Below are positions 1 to 6,984 of a DNA stretch of 8,051 bases, piece after piece. Position 1 is the first letter of the stretch, and each line of letters starts with the position of its first letter. Source of the stretch: Gemmatimonadota bacterium. GTDB lineage: Bacteria; Gemmatimonadota; Gemmatimonadetes; Gemmatimonadales; GWC2-71-9. The notes beneath the pieces were generated by a model that saw nothing but the letters and a program-made list of their open reading frames with translations, was not told the DNA's origin and did not search any database. Position numbers and translations under genes: made by a program. Location: contig JAEHDT010000137.1 in the NCBI GenBank assembly GCA_016880225.1, forward strand, positions 1-8,051, written 5' to 3'.

Positions 1-10
1 GCGAGCCGGG

Positions 11-832
11 CTAGCGCCGGCCCGGGCGGGCGCCGCTCCGCTGCGCGCGCTGCGCCAGCTGGACGCCGAGCTCGAGGGCCGCCCGCATCGAGCCCGGGTC
101 CGCCACTCCCTTGCCGGCGATGTCGAACGCCGTCCCGTGGTCCGGGGCGACGCGCGGGAACGGCAGCCCGAGCGTCACGTTCACCCCCTTGCCAAACCCC
201 GCGACCTTCACGGCCGCCATCCCCACGTCGTGGTACGGCGCCAGCACCGCGTCGAACTCGCCTCGGAGGGCCCGTACGAACACGGTGTCTGCGGGCAAGG
301 GACCCGCGGCGCCTAGGGTCCGGGCGGCGGGCGCGAGCACGCGCTCGTCCTCGTCGCCGAACAGCCCCGACTCGCCGGCGTGCGGGTTGAGCGCGCACAC
401 CGCGAGCCGCGGTGTCGCGATGCCCCACCACTCGCGCAGCGCGCGCTGCGCCAACCTGCCGCACCGCACCACGCGCTCGTTCGTCACCGCTCCGGCCACG
501 TCTTTCAGGGCGATGTGAGTCGTGACCAGGACCACCCGCAGCCGGTCGGTCGCGAGCATCATGGCGACGTTGGTGTCGCCGGCCAAATGGGAGAGGAACT
601 CGGTGAGCCCCGGATAGCGGAAGCCGGCGAGGTGGAGCGCGTGCTTGTGCACGGGACCGGTGACGATGCCGTCGACCTCCCCGGCCATGGCAAGCCGCGC
701 CGCCTCCTGCACGGCTTCACCGGCGATCCGGCCCGCTTCCTCGGGGGGCAGCGTGCGGGGAGCGGTATCCCTGCCCCCGACGAAAACAATGTCGGCGTCG
801 AGCGGGCCGAGGGCGAGCGCCTTGCTCACCAC
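11..832 (-). CDS. pdxA: 4-hydroxythreonine-4-phosphate dehydrogenase PdxA (short variant, start uncertain)
   Basis: PdxA oxidises 4-phospho-hydroxy-L-threonine with NAD in the cytoplasm, giving the precursor that PdxJ uses to make pyridoxine phosphate. Family motifs are clear (numbered from the GTG at 832): TGPVHK (58-63), TTHIAL (104-109), LNPHAGE (148-154), YHDVG (200-204), GVNVTLGLPF (216-225) and DHGTA (231-235). The three metal-binding histidines known from E. coli (H166, H211, H266) correspond to H106, H151 and H201, so catalysis is plausible. Two oddities: the usual GHTEF motif reads GLTEF (Leu76), and the stretch between the first strand and the TGPVHK motif is about 40 residues shorter than in E. 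coli. The GTG at 832 is only the first available start. The same frame upstream encodes RLAVTLGDPRGIGPE (876-833), the normal PdxA N-terminus, without any ATG, GTG or TTG back to a TGA at 1006-1004. It is last in the visible operon, following surA. The family call is firm; the start and full activity are not. Confidence 0.9.
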   Translation of the reverse strand: MVSKALALGPLDADIVFVGGRDTAPRTLPPEEAGRIAGEAVQEAARLAMAGEVDGIVTGPVHKHALHLAGFRYPGLTEFLSHLAGDTNVAMMLATDRLRVVLVTTHIALKDVAGAVTNERVVRCGRLAQRALREWWGIATPRLAVCALNPHAGESGLFGDEDERVLAPAARTLGAAGPLPADTVFVRALRGEFDAVLAPYHDVGMAAVKVAGFGKGVNVTLGLPFPRVAPDHGTAFDIAGKGVADPGSMRAALELGVQLAQRAQRSGARPGRR

Positions 833-876
833 CTCGGGCCCGATGCCGCGCGGGTCACCGAGGGTGACCGCGAGAC

Positions 877-908
877 GGGGACGGGAGGGGAGGGCCGCGC
901 GGGGAGGG
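877..908 (+). other. G-quadruplex motif at the surA-pdxA junction
   Basis: The plus strand has six G-runs in 32 bases: 877-880, 883-885, 887-890, 892-894, 901-904 and 906-908. The first four have loops of only 2, 1 and 1 bases, which fits the standard quadruplex pattern with very short loops. The plus strand is the template for the operon, so the mRNA carries the C-rich complement. It lies between the surA stop codon (911-909) and the conserved start of PdxA, where a ribosome binding site would be expected. Structure formation is inferred from sequence pattern only. Confidence 0.6.
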
Positions 909-2231
909 CTAGGAGCGGACGTCGACGTACGTTGTGCGGCGCAGCAGGTCGAGGTAGTGCTTGATGGCGAGCTGCTGCCCCAGGGCCTCGCGGATGCGGT
1001 CCTTCACCTCGTCGAACGACAGCTCGCCCTCGGGCAGTCGCTTGGTCAGCTCGAACACCACGAATCGCGTCCGCGAAGTCCCCGCGCCGACCCGGAACAC
1101 CGGCTTCAGGCCCGGGACCGTGTCGTTGCCGATCGTTGTGGCGTAGTCAGGGGGCAGCTGGGAGATGGGCAGCGCGTCGGCGAGCTTGGGCTCGTTGGCG
1201 TCGGCATAGGTCCGCGCCAGCGAATCGAACGGCGCCCCGTGCGCCAAGGCGTCGTGCACCGAGTCGGCCTTGGTCTTGGCGATCGCGATCTGCGCGTCCG
1301 AGATCGTGGGCTGGATCAGGATGTGGCGGGCGAGGATCTCTGCGGGCTGGACGCGCTCCACCTGTATGATGTGGTAGCCGAACTCGGTCCGCACAACGTC
1401 GGAGATCGCACCGGGACGCAGCCGGAACGCCACGTCTTCGAACTCCTTCACCATCACGCCGCGCCGGAACCACCCCAGCTCCCCGCCCTGCTCGCGCGAG
1501 GCGCTGTCCGCCGAGTACTTCTTGGCTACCTCGGCGAAGTTCGCACCCTGTCGCAAGGCGACGACGAGCGATTCGGCGAGCTGCTCGGCGCGGACGCTCG
1601 CGGCGGAGTCGGGCTTCGGGACGATTACAATCTGGCGGAAGGAGATGGCCGCGGGCCGCTTGGGCTGCTGCGCCCGGTTGGCCTCCCAGAAGTCGCGCAT
1701 CTCGCCGTCGCTCGGCGGGATCGGACGGAGCTTCCCCTTCTGCTTCAACTCTTCGATAAGGCGCTGCTGCAGGATCGAGCGGCGCTGCTGGTCGGCGAGC
1801 CAGCGGCGCCATTCCTCCTCCGACACGAACCCGGCCGCCCGCAGCTGCGATTGGAACTCCGAGATCGAGCTGAACTGCTTGCGCACGTTCTGCACCGTCT
1901 GCTCCACGGCGTCCTGCACTTCCTGGTCCGTCACCTTGATGGTGGTGTCGCGCTCCGCCTGCTGCACCATCAGCTCCTCGTCCACCATCTGGGACAGGAT
2001 CTGGCGCCGTGCCGCCTCGCGGCCGGCCGAGTCCTCGGGAATCTTCGCTCCCTGAGACTGCGCCAGCACGAGCTGCTCCTCGACCTGCGACGCGAGGATC
2101 GGCCTCGTGCCGACCACGGCCACGATACGATCCACGGGACGCTCGGTAGCGGCCCGTCCCTGCGCCGCCGCTCGGGGCGAACCGAGCACGGCGAGTCCCG
2201 CGGAGACGACCGCCGCCAGCGAGGCGCGCAT
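909..2231 (-). CDS. surA: SurA-like periplasmic chaperone / peptidyl-prolyl isomerase
   Basis: A 440-residue exported folding factor; the SurA family escorts outer-membrane proteins through the periplasm and isomerises Xaa-Pro bonds. Residues 1-23 are a signal peptide (Arg2, a hydrophobic stretch of Ala/Val/Leu, then AAA just before Gln24). Residues 31-60 match the SurA N-domain opening (DRIVAVVGTRPILASQVEEQL), and helices continue to about 170. A complete parvulin domain spans about 196-291, with FRQIVI, GANFAEVAKKYSAD, GGELGWF and FGYHIIQ motifs. A second parvulin repeat spans about 299-397 (RHILIQPT onward) but lacks the GG-LG and GYHII motifs, so it is probably inactive. The C-terminal helix follows (404-435). 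The ATG at 2231 is one base after the stop of the upstream lipoprotein gene (TAG-C-ATG), with only a weak GGTGG 12 bases upstream, so translation is probably coupled. The neighbours, a second PPIC protein upstream and pdxA downstream, support the call. It could equally be named a generic PPIC-domain protein. Confidence 0.88.
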   Translation of the reverse strand: MRASLAAVVSAGLAVLGSPRAAAQGRAATERPVDRIVAVVGTRPILASQVEEQLVLAQSQGAKIPEDSAGREAARRQILSQMVDEELMVQQAERDTTIKVTDQEVQDAVEQTVQNVRKQFSSISEFQSQLRAAGFVSEEEWRRWLADQQRRSILQQRLIEELKQKGKLRPIPPSDGEMRDFWEANRAQQPKRPAAISFRQIVIVPKPDSAASVRAEQLAESLVVALRQGANFAEVAKKYSADSASREQGGELGWFRRGVMVKEFEDVAFRLRPGAISDVVRTEFGYHIIQVERVQPAEILARHILIQPTISDAQIAIAKTKADSVHDALAHGAPFDSLARTYADANEPKLADALPISQLPPDYATTIGNDTVPGLKPVFRVGAGTSRTRFVVFELTKRLPEGELSFDEVKDRIREALGQQLAIKHYLDLLRRTTYVDVRS

Positions 2232-2232
2232 G

Positions 2233-3666
2233 CTAGCGCGGCGCCACCGGAGGCGGCCCGGGAGCCGGCTTCAGGCCCGTCGGCGGCGCGGTGCGTCCTG
2301 TCGTGTCGCGCGCGCGTATCGCTTGGGCCGCCTCGAGCGCCCGCGCGACGCCGGCCTGATTGAGCGACCACGGCTCGCCCTGACGCAACGCCCCCGCCAG
2401 GAACGGCGGCACCGGGTAGAATGGCACCGCGCCCTGCGTCACGGCGCGGTCCACGTAGCGGTCCACGTGCGCCATGGCGAGCTGCACGCGTGCCGCGGGT
2501 GTGGCCGCCGAGTCTTTGAGCAGCTCGGGAGTCAACCCGAGAGTGCTCTCGAGCCGCGCGACGGAGGAGTCGTGCTGGGCGCGTACGTGCTGCCAGTCTT
2601 CCGGCGTGAGCCCCACGCCCGCGGCGTCCGCCTGCTGCAGCAACATGTCGCGCTGTGCCAGCAGCTTCACGAATTGCGTCAGCTGGGCTTCGCTCGCGGC
2701 GCCGATGCCGCGCACATCGTCCGGGTCGAGCACCAGCAGCCAGCGCGCGAGATCCTTCACTCGGAACGCGCCCCCCCGGTAGCTCGCGAGCGTACGGCTA
2801 TCCTCGCGGGCGGAGACGATCTGTGGGACGGCCTCGCGCACCCGCGCCGCCGCACCGGACGACACGGTGAGCTGCCGCTCCCTGGCGAGACTGTCGAGAA
2901 ACAGCGAGTCCAGCCGGACGGCGCGCGACCGCTCGAGGTCCACGCGGAACGAGTCTCGCACTTCGGCGAGCGGTGGCCGGCGGATGATGTGGAAGCCGAA
3001 GGGCGTGCGGACCACCGCGGTCATCGCTCCGGGCGGGAGCGTCCAGGCGGCGCTGTCGAACGCGGGGACGTACTGGCCGCGTGGGCCCGCGGGCAGGTAT
3101 CCGCCCCCCGCCTTGGAGCCGGGGTCTTCGGAGTACTGGCTGGCGAGCCGCGCGAAGTTGGCGCCGCGCTGGGTGGCGGCCCGCAACAGCAGCCGCTCGG
3201 CCTGCTTCTGCTTCTGCTGTTCCACCATCGGCACCGCGCTCTGCGGCACTCGCACCAGGATGTGCTGGAACAGCCGGACGGTGCCCTCCTGGAACGCGGA
3301 GTCCGCCTGAGCCGGGGTGAGCGGGCCGCGCGCGGCGGTCAAGCGGGCGTGGTAGCGCTCCCACTTGAGCTGCGACACCATCGGCCATTCAGCCGCGACC
3401 GCCAGCGCGGAGTCGTGCAGGTCCCGCCCCCGCCCCAGTGCGGCCGCGAACACGGCATAGTCGAGGTAGACGTTCGCCACGCCCGTGAGCACGTCGGGCC
3501 GAATGGGAATGCGCTGCGCGTGCCCCACCAGACCGGCGAGACGCTCGACCGACAGGGTCTGCCCGGCGGCGGTCCCCGCGACCTGCGGGTGCGCCGAGAA
3601 CGCATCCCGCAGCGCGCCGCAACCGGCCAGCGCGAGCACCGTGACCATGAGACCCAGCCGTCGCAT
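2233..3666 (-). CDS. PrsA/SurA-like lipoprotein with one parvulin-type peptidyl-prolyl isomerase domain
   Basis: A 477-residue predicted lipoprotein. The N-terminus (MRRLGLMVTVLALAGCG) is a short signal peptide with a lipobox LAGC, giving lipidated Cys16 and membrane anchoring on the periplasmic side. Residues 37-125 form a helical N-domain of the SurA/PrsA kind. A parvulin domain follows at about 132-229: FQHILVRVP, a charged Gln/Lys helix (149-160), GANFARLASQYSEDPGS, GGGYLPAG and FGFHIIRR. Residues 235-415 are a long helical region containing YRGGAFRVKDLARWL (296-310), which may be the second half of a split chaperone domain. The tail (458-477) is rich in Pro. It likely assists folding of exported or outer-membrane proteins together with the SurA-like protein encoded next; that partnership is inferred from adjacency. 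The start is the ATG at 3666, chosen because of the AAGGAG five bases upstream and because it places the signal peptide at the very N-terminus. I cannot assign a specific gene name. Confidence 0.87.
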   Translation of the reverse strand: MRRLGLMVTVLALAGCGALRDAFSAHPQVAGTAAGQTLSVERLAGLVGHAQRIPIRPDVLTGVANVYLDYAVFAAALGRGRDLHDSALAVAAEWPMVSQLKWERYHARLTAARGPLTPAQADSAFQEGTVRLFQHILVRVPQSAVPMVEQQKQKQAERLLLRAATQRGANFARLASQYSEDPGSKAGGGYLPAGPRGQYVPAFDSAAWTLPPGAMTAVVRTPFGFHIIRRPPLAEVRDSFRVDLERSRAVRLDSLFLDSLARERQLTVSSGAAARVREAVPQIVSAREDSRTLASYRGGAFRVKDLARWLLVLDPDDVRGIGAASEAQLTQFVKLLAQRDMLLQQADAAGVGLTPEDWQHVRAQHDSSVARLESTLGLTPELLKDSAATPAARVQLAMAHVDRYVDRAVTQGAVPFYPVPPFLAGALRQGEPWSLNQAGVARALEAAQAIRARDTTGRTAPPTGLKPAPGPPPVAPR

Positions 3667-3671
3667 GCCGT

Positions 3672-3677
3672 CTCCTT
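3672..3677 (-). promoter_or_regulatory. Strong ribosome binding site of the PPIC lipoprotein gene
   Basis: The minus strand reads AAGGAG here, five bases before the ATG at 3666. It is the only strong Shine-Dalgarno sequence at any gene junction in the window. Its first bases are shared with the mfd stop codon (TAA at 3678-3676), so termination of mfd and initiation of the lipoprotein gene occur on the same few bases. This sets the lipoprotein start and suggests it is translated more independently than its neighbours. Confidence 0.85.
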
Positions 3678-6600
3678 ACCGATGAGCGTCCGCCAGCACC
3701 GCCGTCAGGGCCCGCACCAGGCCCGGCCCGATCGCTTCGCCGCCGAGCCGGCGGAGTCGCAGGGAGAGTGGCGCCGCGCGCCGGACGTCGGCCTCGAACT
3801 GTACTGCGTCCAGCGCTGCCGTCAGGCGGGCGAGACGCGGGCTCGCGTCCCGCGCAAACGTGAGCCGCGCCTCGTCGCCCTTGACGAGGACCGTCTCCAA
3901 TCCCAGCAGGGCGCCGAGCGCGCGGAGCTCGGATACGAGGAGCAACCGCTGCGCGTCGTCCGGCAGCGGCCCGAAGCGATCGCGCAGCTCCTCGCGCACG
4001 GCCTGAATCTCGCTAGGCCCTTCGGCCCGCGCCAGCCGCCGGTACAACTCCAGCTTCGCGGCGTCATCCGGCACGTACGCGTCCGAGAGGTGCGCGGGCC
4101 GGTCCAGGATCACCTCCGGCGGCACGTGCTTCCCGCGCCCCTCCTCCCCCGTCCCCGACTTGAGACTCTCGACCGTTTCCTGAAGCCAACGCAGGTACGT
4201 GTCGAACCCCACCGCCTGCGCGTACCCCGATTGCGCCGCGCCGAGCAGATCTCCCGCCCCGCGCAGCTCGAGGTCGCGCAGCGCGATCCGGTAGCCCGAG
4301 CCGAGGTCTGTGTGGTGCTCCAGCACCCGCAGCCGCTCCTCCGCGTCCGGATCGACCAGATCGGGGACGAGCAGGTAGCAATACGCGCGGCGGTGACTCC
4401 GGCCCACCCGGCCACGCAGCTGGTACAGCTGCGCCAGGCCGAACTGATCGGCCCGGTTCACGATCATCGTATTGGCGTTCGGGACGTCGAGCCCCGACTC
4501 GACGATCATCGTGGACACCAGCACGTCCACCTCGCCGCGCACGAACCGAGACATGACCTCGTCGAGCGCCGCCTCCTTCTGCTTGCCGTGCGCCACCGCA
4601 ACACGCGCGCGCGGCGGCGCGAGCGTCCGGACCCGCTCCGCGAGCGTATCGATCGTCTCGATCCGGTTGTGCACGAAGTACACCTGCCCCGCGCGGTCGA
4701 GCTCGCGCGCCAGCGCCTCTTCGATCAAACCGTCATCCCACGGCTCGATGAAGGTCAGCACCGGAGACCGGTCTTTCGGCGCCGTCTCGAGCAGCGTGAG
4801 ATCCCGCAGCCCCGCGAGCGACAGGTGCAACGTGCGCGGAATCGGCGTCGCCGTCAGGGTCAGCACGTCGACCGCGAGCTTGAGCGCCTTGAGGCGCTCC
4901 TTGTGCCGCACGCCGAAGCGGTGCTCCTCGTCCACGATGAGCAGGCCGAGATCATGGAAGCTCACGTCGCGCGACAGCAGCCGGTGCGTCCCGATCACGA
5001 TGTCGAGGTTACCCCGCTCGAGACGGCGCGTGGCCTCTTTGGTCTCCTTGGGGCTGCGGAACCGGGATAACACCTCGACTCGCACGGGATAATCCGCCAG
5101 CCGGTCGCGGAACGTGCGTCCGTGCTGCTCCGCGAGAATCGTAGTGGGCACGAGCACCGCCACCTGCTTGCCCGCCTGCACCGCCTTGAAGGCGGCGCGC
5201 AGCGCCACCTCGGTCTTGCCGTACCCCACGTCGCCCACCAGCAGTCGATCCATGGGCCGCGCGCGCTCCATGTCGCGTTTCACCTCCTCGGACGCGCGCC
5301 GCTGGTCGGGGGTATCCTCGTACAGAAACGCCGACTCGAGCTCCCGCTGCCACGCCGTGTCGGGCGGGAAGGCGAAGCCGGGCGCGAGCTGGCGCCGGGC
5401 GTACAGATCGAGCAGCTCGCCGGCCATCTGACGGATCGCCGCGCGCGCTTTCTCGCGTTGCCGCTGCCAGGTCGTGGCGCCGAGGCGGTGCAGCCGCGGC
5501 GGCGGCGCGTCACCGTCGGCGGCGGCGCGGTAGGGCTCGAGCTGATCCAACCGGTACAACGGGACGTTCAGCCGCGCGCCCCCCTCGTACTCGACCACCG
5601 CTACCTCGAGCGACCCGCCTTCTCCCTCGCCGTCCGAACCGACGGCGATCACCTGCATGCCGCGGTAGATGCCAATGCCGTGCTCGAGATGGACGACGTA
5701 GTCACCCGCCTTGAGGGCGCGCGTCGCCGCGCTGGCCGTCGCTTCACGGTAGCGCCGCGGCCGCCGCAGCCGCCGCGCCCGCCTGAAGATCTCGTGATCT
5801 GTGAGCAGCCGCAGGCTGGGCAGCACGAACCCGCCGTCCAGCGCTCCCACGACGAGGGTCGCCCGGCCCGTGTCCAGCAGCTCCTCCAGCCGTTCGAGCT
5901 GTCCCTCGTTGTCGCACAGAATCACGGTCGGCGGCTCGCCAGCTACGATGCGGCGAAGTCGCTTGATGTCGCGGTCGATCGCCTCGGGCGGCGCGACCGG
6001 GAACCGGCTGGCGGCGTCCGCCGCGTGCAGCGCGATCCGCGCGAACCGGCCCACTTGCTCACGCCACGCCGCCGGGTCGACGAACAATGCCTCCCGCGGC
6101 GGCGCCTCCTCCCCCAGCCGACGAGCCACCTCGAGGTGATGCGCCACCTCGGCCCAGGCGCGGTCCACCTCGTGCTCCAGCGCCGACTCCTGCTCCAGAA
6201 CCAGCACGGCATCGCTCGGTAGCAGGTCGACGAGCGACCCTCGCTCCCCTCCCCCGCCCCCTCGGCCCACTCGGGTCCCCTCGGCCCTCACCGGCAGGAC
6301 CGTAACGCGATCGATGGACTCGCCCGAACGCTGCGAGTCGAGATCGAAGGTGCGCAGTGACGCCAGGTCGTCGCCCCACCACTCGAGCCGCGCCGGCGCC
6401 GCCATCCCGAAGCCGTACACGTCGAGAATCCCGCCGCGCACGCTGAATTGCGCGGCCTCCGTCACGGTCGGCACGCGGGCGTACCCCATCTCCTCCAGGC
6501 GCTCGATCACCTCCCCGAGCGTGCCGCCTTCTGCCCCCCCTCCCCGCGCCCCGACGGCGAGCGACAGGCGCATGTCCCGCAGGGCCGCCGGAACACCGGT

Positions 6601-6984
6601 CCGCTCGGCCGCCGCCCGCGCCGTGGTGACCAGGATCCGAACGCCCCCGGAGAGCAACGCCGCGAGCGTCTCCACCCGCTCGCCGGCGATCTCGAGGTGG
6701 GGCTCTTCGGCGCCCAGCGCCTCCCGTTGCGGATAGAGCGCGGCCGCCGGCCCGGCCAGCGCCTGCAGGTCCGCGAGCCAACGCTCCGCGTCGCCCGGTG
6801 TGGCGGTGATGAGCACGAAGACGCGCTGTGTGAGTCGTCGCGCCAGGGCGGCAAGCAATACCGCGGCGCTCGAGCCCGGCAGACCGGCGATGCCGCGCCG
6901 GGCGCCGGGGCCCGGAAGCTCCTGCGCCAGCGCCGCCGTCGCCGGCAGCTCGTCGAAATGGTCGATGAGAAAGTCGAGCGGCAT
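3676..6984 (-). CDS. mfd: Transcription-repair coupling factor Mfd
   Basis: Mfd is a DNA translocase that pushes stalled RNA polymerase off damaged DNA and recruits UvrA for nucleotide excision repair. The protein has 1102 residues, slightly below the E. coli length of about 1148. Order: UvrB-like N-terminal module (about 10-300), with GYARV and SVRGGILDVYGFG (168-192) corresponding to the UvrA-contacting region; RNA-polymerase-interacting CarD-like domain (425-485, HLEHGIGIY at 432-440); superfamily 2 translocase with Walker A GDVGYGKTE (584-592), PTTILAEQH, DEEH (685-688), TATPIPRTL (711-719), STMIVESGLDVPNANT and QLRGRVGRSHR (855-865); then LRGAGDLLG (907-915) and the C-terminal TRCF domain (about 960-1080). 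The frame stays open far upstream, but the start is taken at the ATG at 6984 (MPLDFLIDHF), where homology begins and where it overlaps the stop of the upstream gene as TGATG. A good Shine-Dalgarno is missing, so coupled reinitiation is likely. The UvrB-like module has a glycine-rich linker (242-249) in place of a longer segment in E. coli. Confidence 0.97.
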   Translation of the reverse strand: MPLDFLIDHFDELPATAALAQELPGPGARRGIAGLPGSSAAVLLAALARRLTQRVFVLITATPGDAERWLADLQALAGPAAALYPQREALGAEEPHLEIAGERVETLAALLSGGVRILVTTARAAAERTGVPAALRDMRLSLAVGARGGGAEGGTLGEVIERLEEMGYARVPTVTEAAQFSVRGGILDVYGFGMAAPARLEWWGDDLASLRTFDLDSQRSGESIDRVTVLPVRAEGTRVGRGGGGGERGSLVDLLPSDAVLVLEQESALEHEVDRAWAEVAHHLEVARRLGEEAPPREALFVDPAAWREQVGRFARIALHAADAASRFPVAPPEAIDRDIKRLRRIVAGEPPTVILCDNEGQLERLEELLDTGRATLVVGALDGGFVLPSLRLLTDHEIFRRARRLRRPRRYREATASAATRALKAGDYVVHLEHGIGIYRGMQVIAVGSDGEGEGGSLEVAVVEYEGGARLNVPLYRLDQLEPYRAAADGDAPPPRLHRLGATTWQRQREKARAAIRQMAGELLDLYARRQLAPGFAFPPDTAWQRELESAFLYEDTPDQRRASEEVKRDMERARPMDRLLVGDVGYGKTEVALRAAFKAVQAGKQVAVLVPTTILAEQHGRTFRDRLADYPVRVEVLSRFRSPKETKEATRRLERGNLDIVIGTHRLLSRDVSFHDLGLLIVDEEHRFGVRHKERLKALKLAVDVLTLTATPIPRTLHLSLAGLRDLTLLETAPKDRSPVLTFIEPWDDGLIEEALARELDRAGQVYFVHNRIETIDTLAERVRTLAPPRARVAVAHGKQKEAALDEVMSRFVRGEVDVLVSTMIVESGLDVPNANTMIVNRADQFGLAQLYQLRGRVGRSHRRAYCYLLVPDLVDPDAEERLRVLEHHTDLGSGYRIALRDLELRGAGDLLGAAQSGYAQAVGFDTYLRWLQETVESLKSGTGEEGRGKHVPPEVILDRPAHLSDAYVPDDAAKLELYRRLARAEGPSEIQAVREELRDRFGPLPDDAQRLLLVSELRALGALLGLETVLVKGDEARLTFARDASPRLARLTAALDAVQFEADVRRAAPLSLRLRRLGGEAIGPGLVRALTAVLADAHR
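6246..6268 (-). other. G-quadruplex motif in mfd coding strand (glycine linker 1)
   Basis: On the minus (coding) strand the G-runs are 6268-6266, 6261-6257, 6255-6251 and 6249-6246, separated by loops of 4, 1 and 1 bases. The motif would therefore be present in the mfd mRNA. It encodes the glycine-rich linker around residues 239-246. Formation is predicted from pattern only, and glycine codons (GGN) in GC-rich DNA can create such motifs by chance. Confidence 0.5.
6534..6552 (-). other. G-quadruplex motif and G7 run in mfd coding strand (glycine linker 2)
   Basis: The coding strand has G-runs at 6552-6549 and 6545-6542 and an uninterrupted run of seven at 6540-6534, which can supply two G-triplets. 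Loops are 3, 1 and 1 bases. It encodes the Gly-rich stretch near residues 145-151 of Mfd, between strands of the UvrB-like module. The seven-base run is also a possible slippage or sequencing-error site, although the reading frame is intact across it. Confidence 0.45.

Noticed and set aside
1..10. Terminator or start of a next gene after pdxA
   Set aside because: Only ten bases follow the pdxA stop in the window, too few to judge.
908..914. Programmed +1 frameshift at the surA stop (TCC TAG C) producing a SurA-PdxA fusion, which would explain the missing pdxA start
   Set aside because: The frame relation is right and the context loosely recalls the RF2 site, but a fusion would send a cytoplasmic NAD enzyme into the periplasm behind the SurA signal peptide. 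No slippery sequence or internal Shine-Dalgarno is evident.
1147..1812. Additional minus-strand frames inside surA and the lipoprotein gene (1147-1812, 2798-3388)
   Set aside because: Out-of-frame readings of the same genes with low-complexity Arg/Ala/Gly composition; no start context or domain.
2107..5070. A 987-codon open frame on the plus strand, and other long plus-strand frames (645-2363, 5122-6222, 6448-7227)
   Set aside because: They lie antisense to well-supported genes with clear family motifs; their translations are Arg/His/Pro-rich with no recognisable domain. High GC removes stop codons and produces such shadows.
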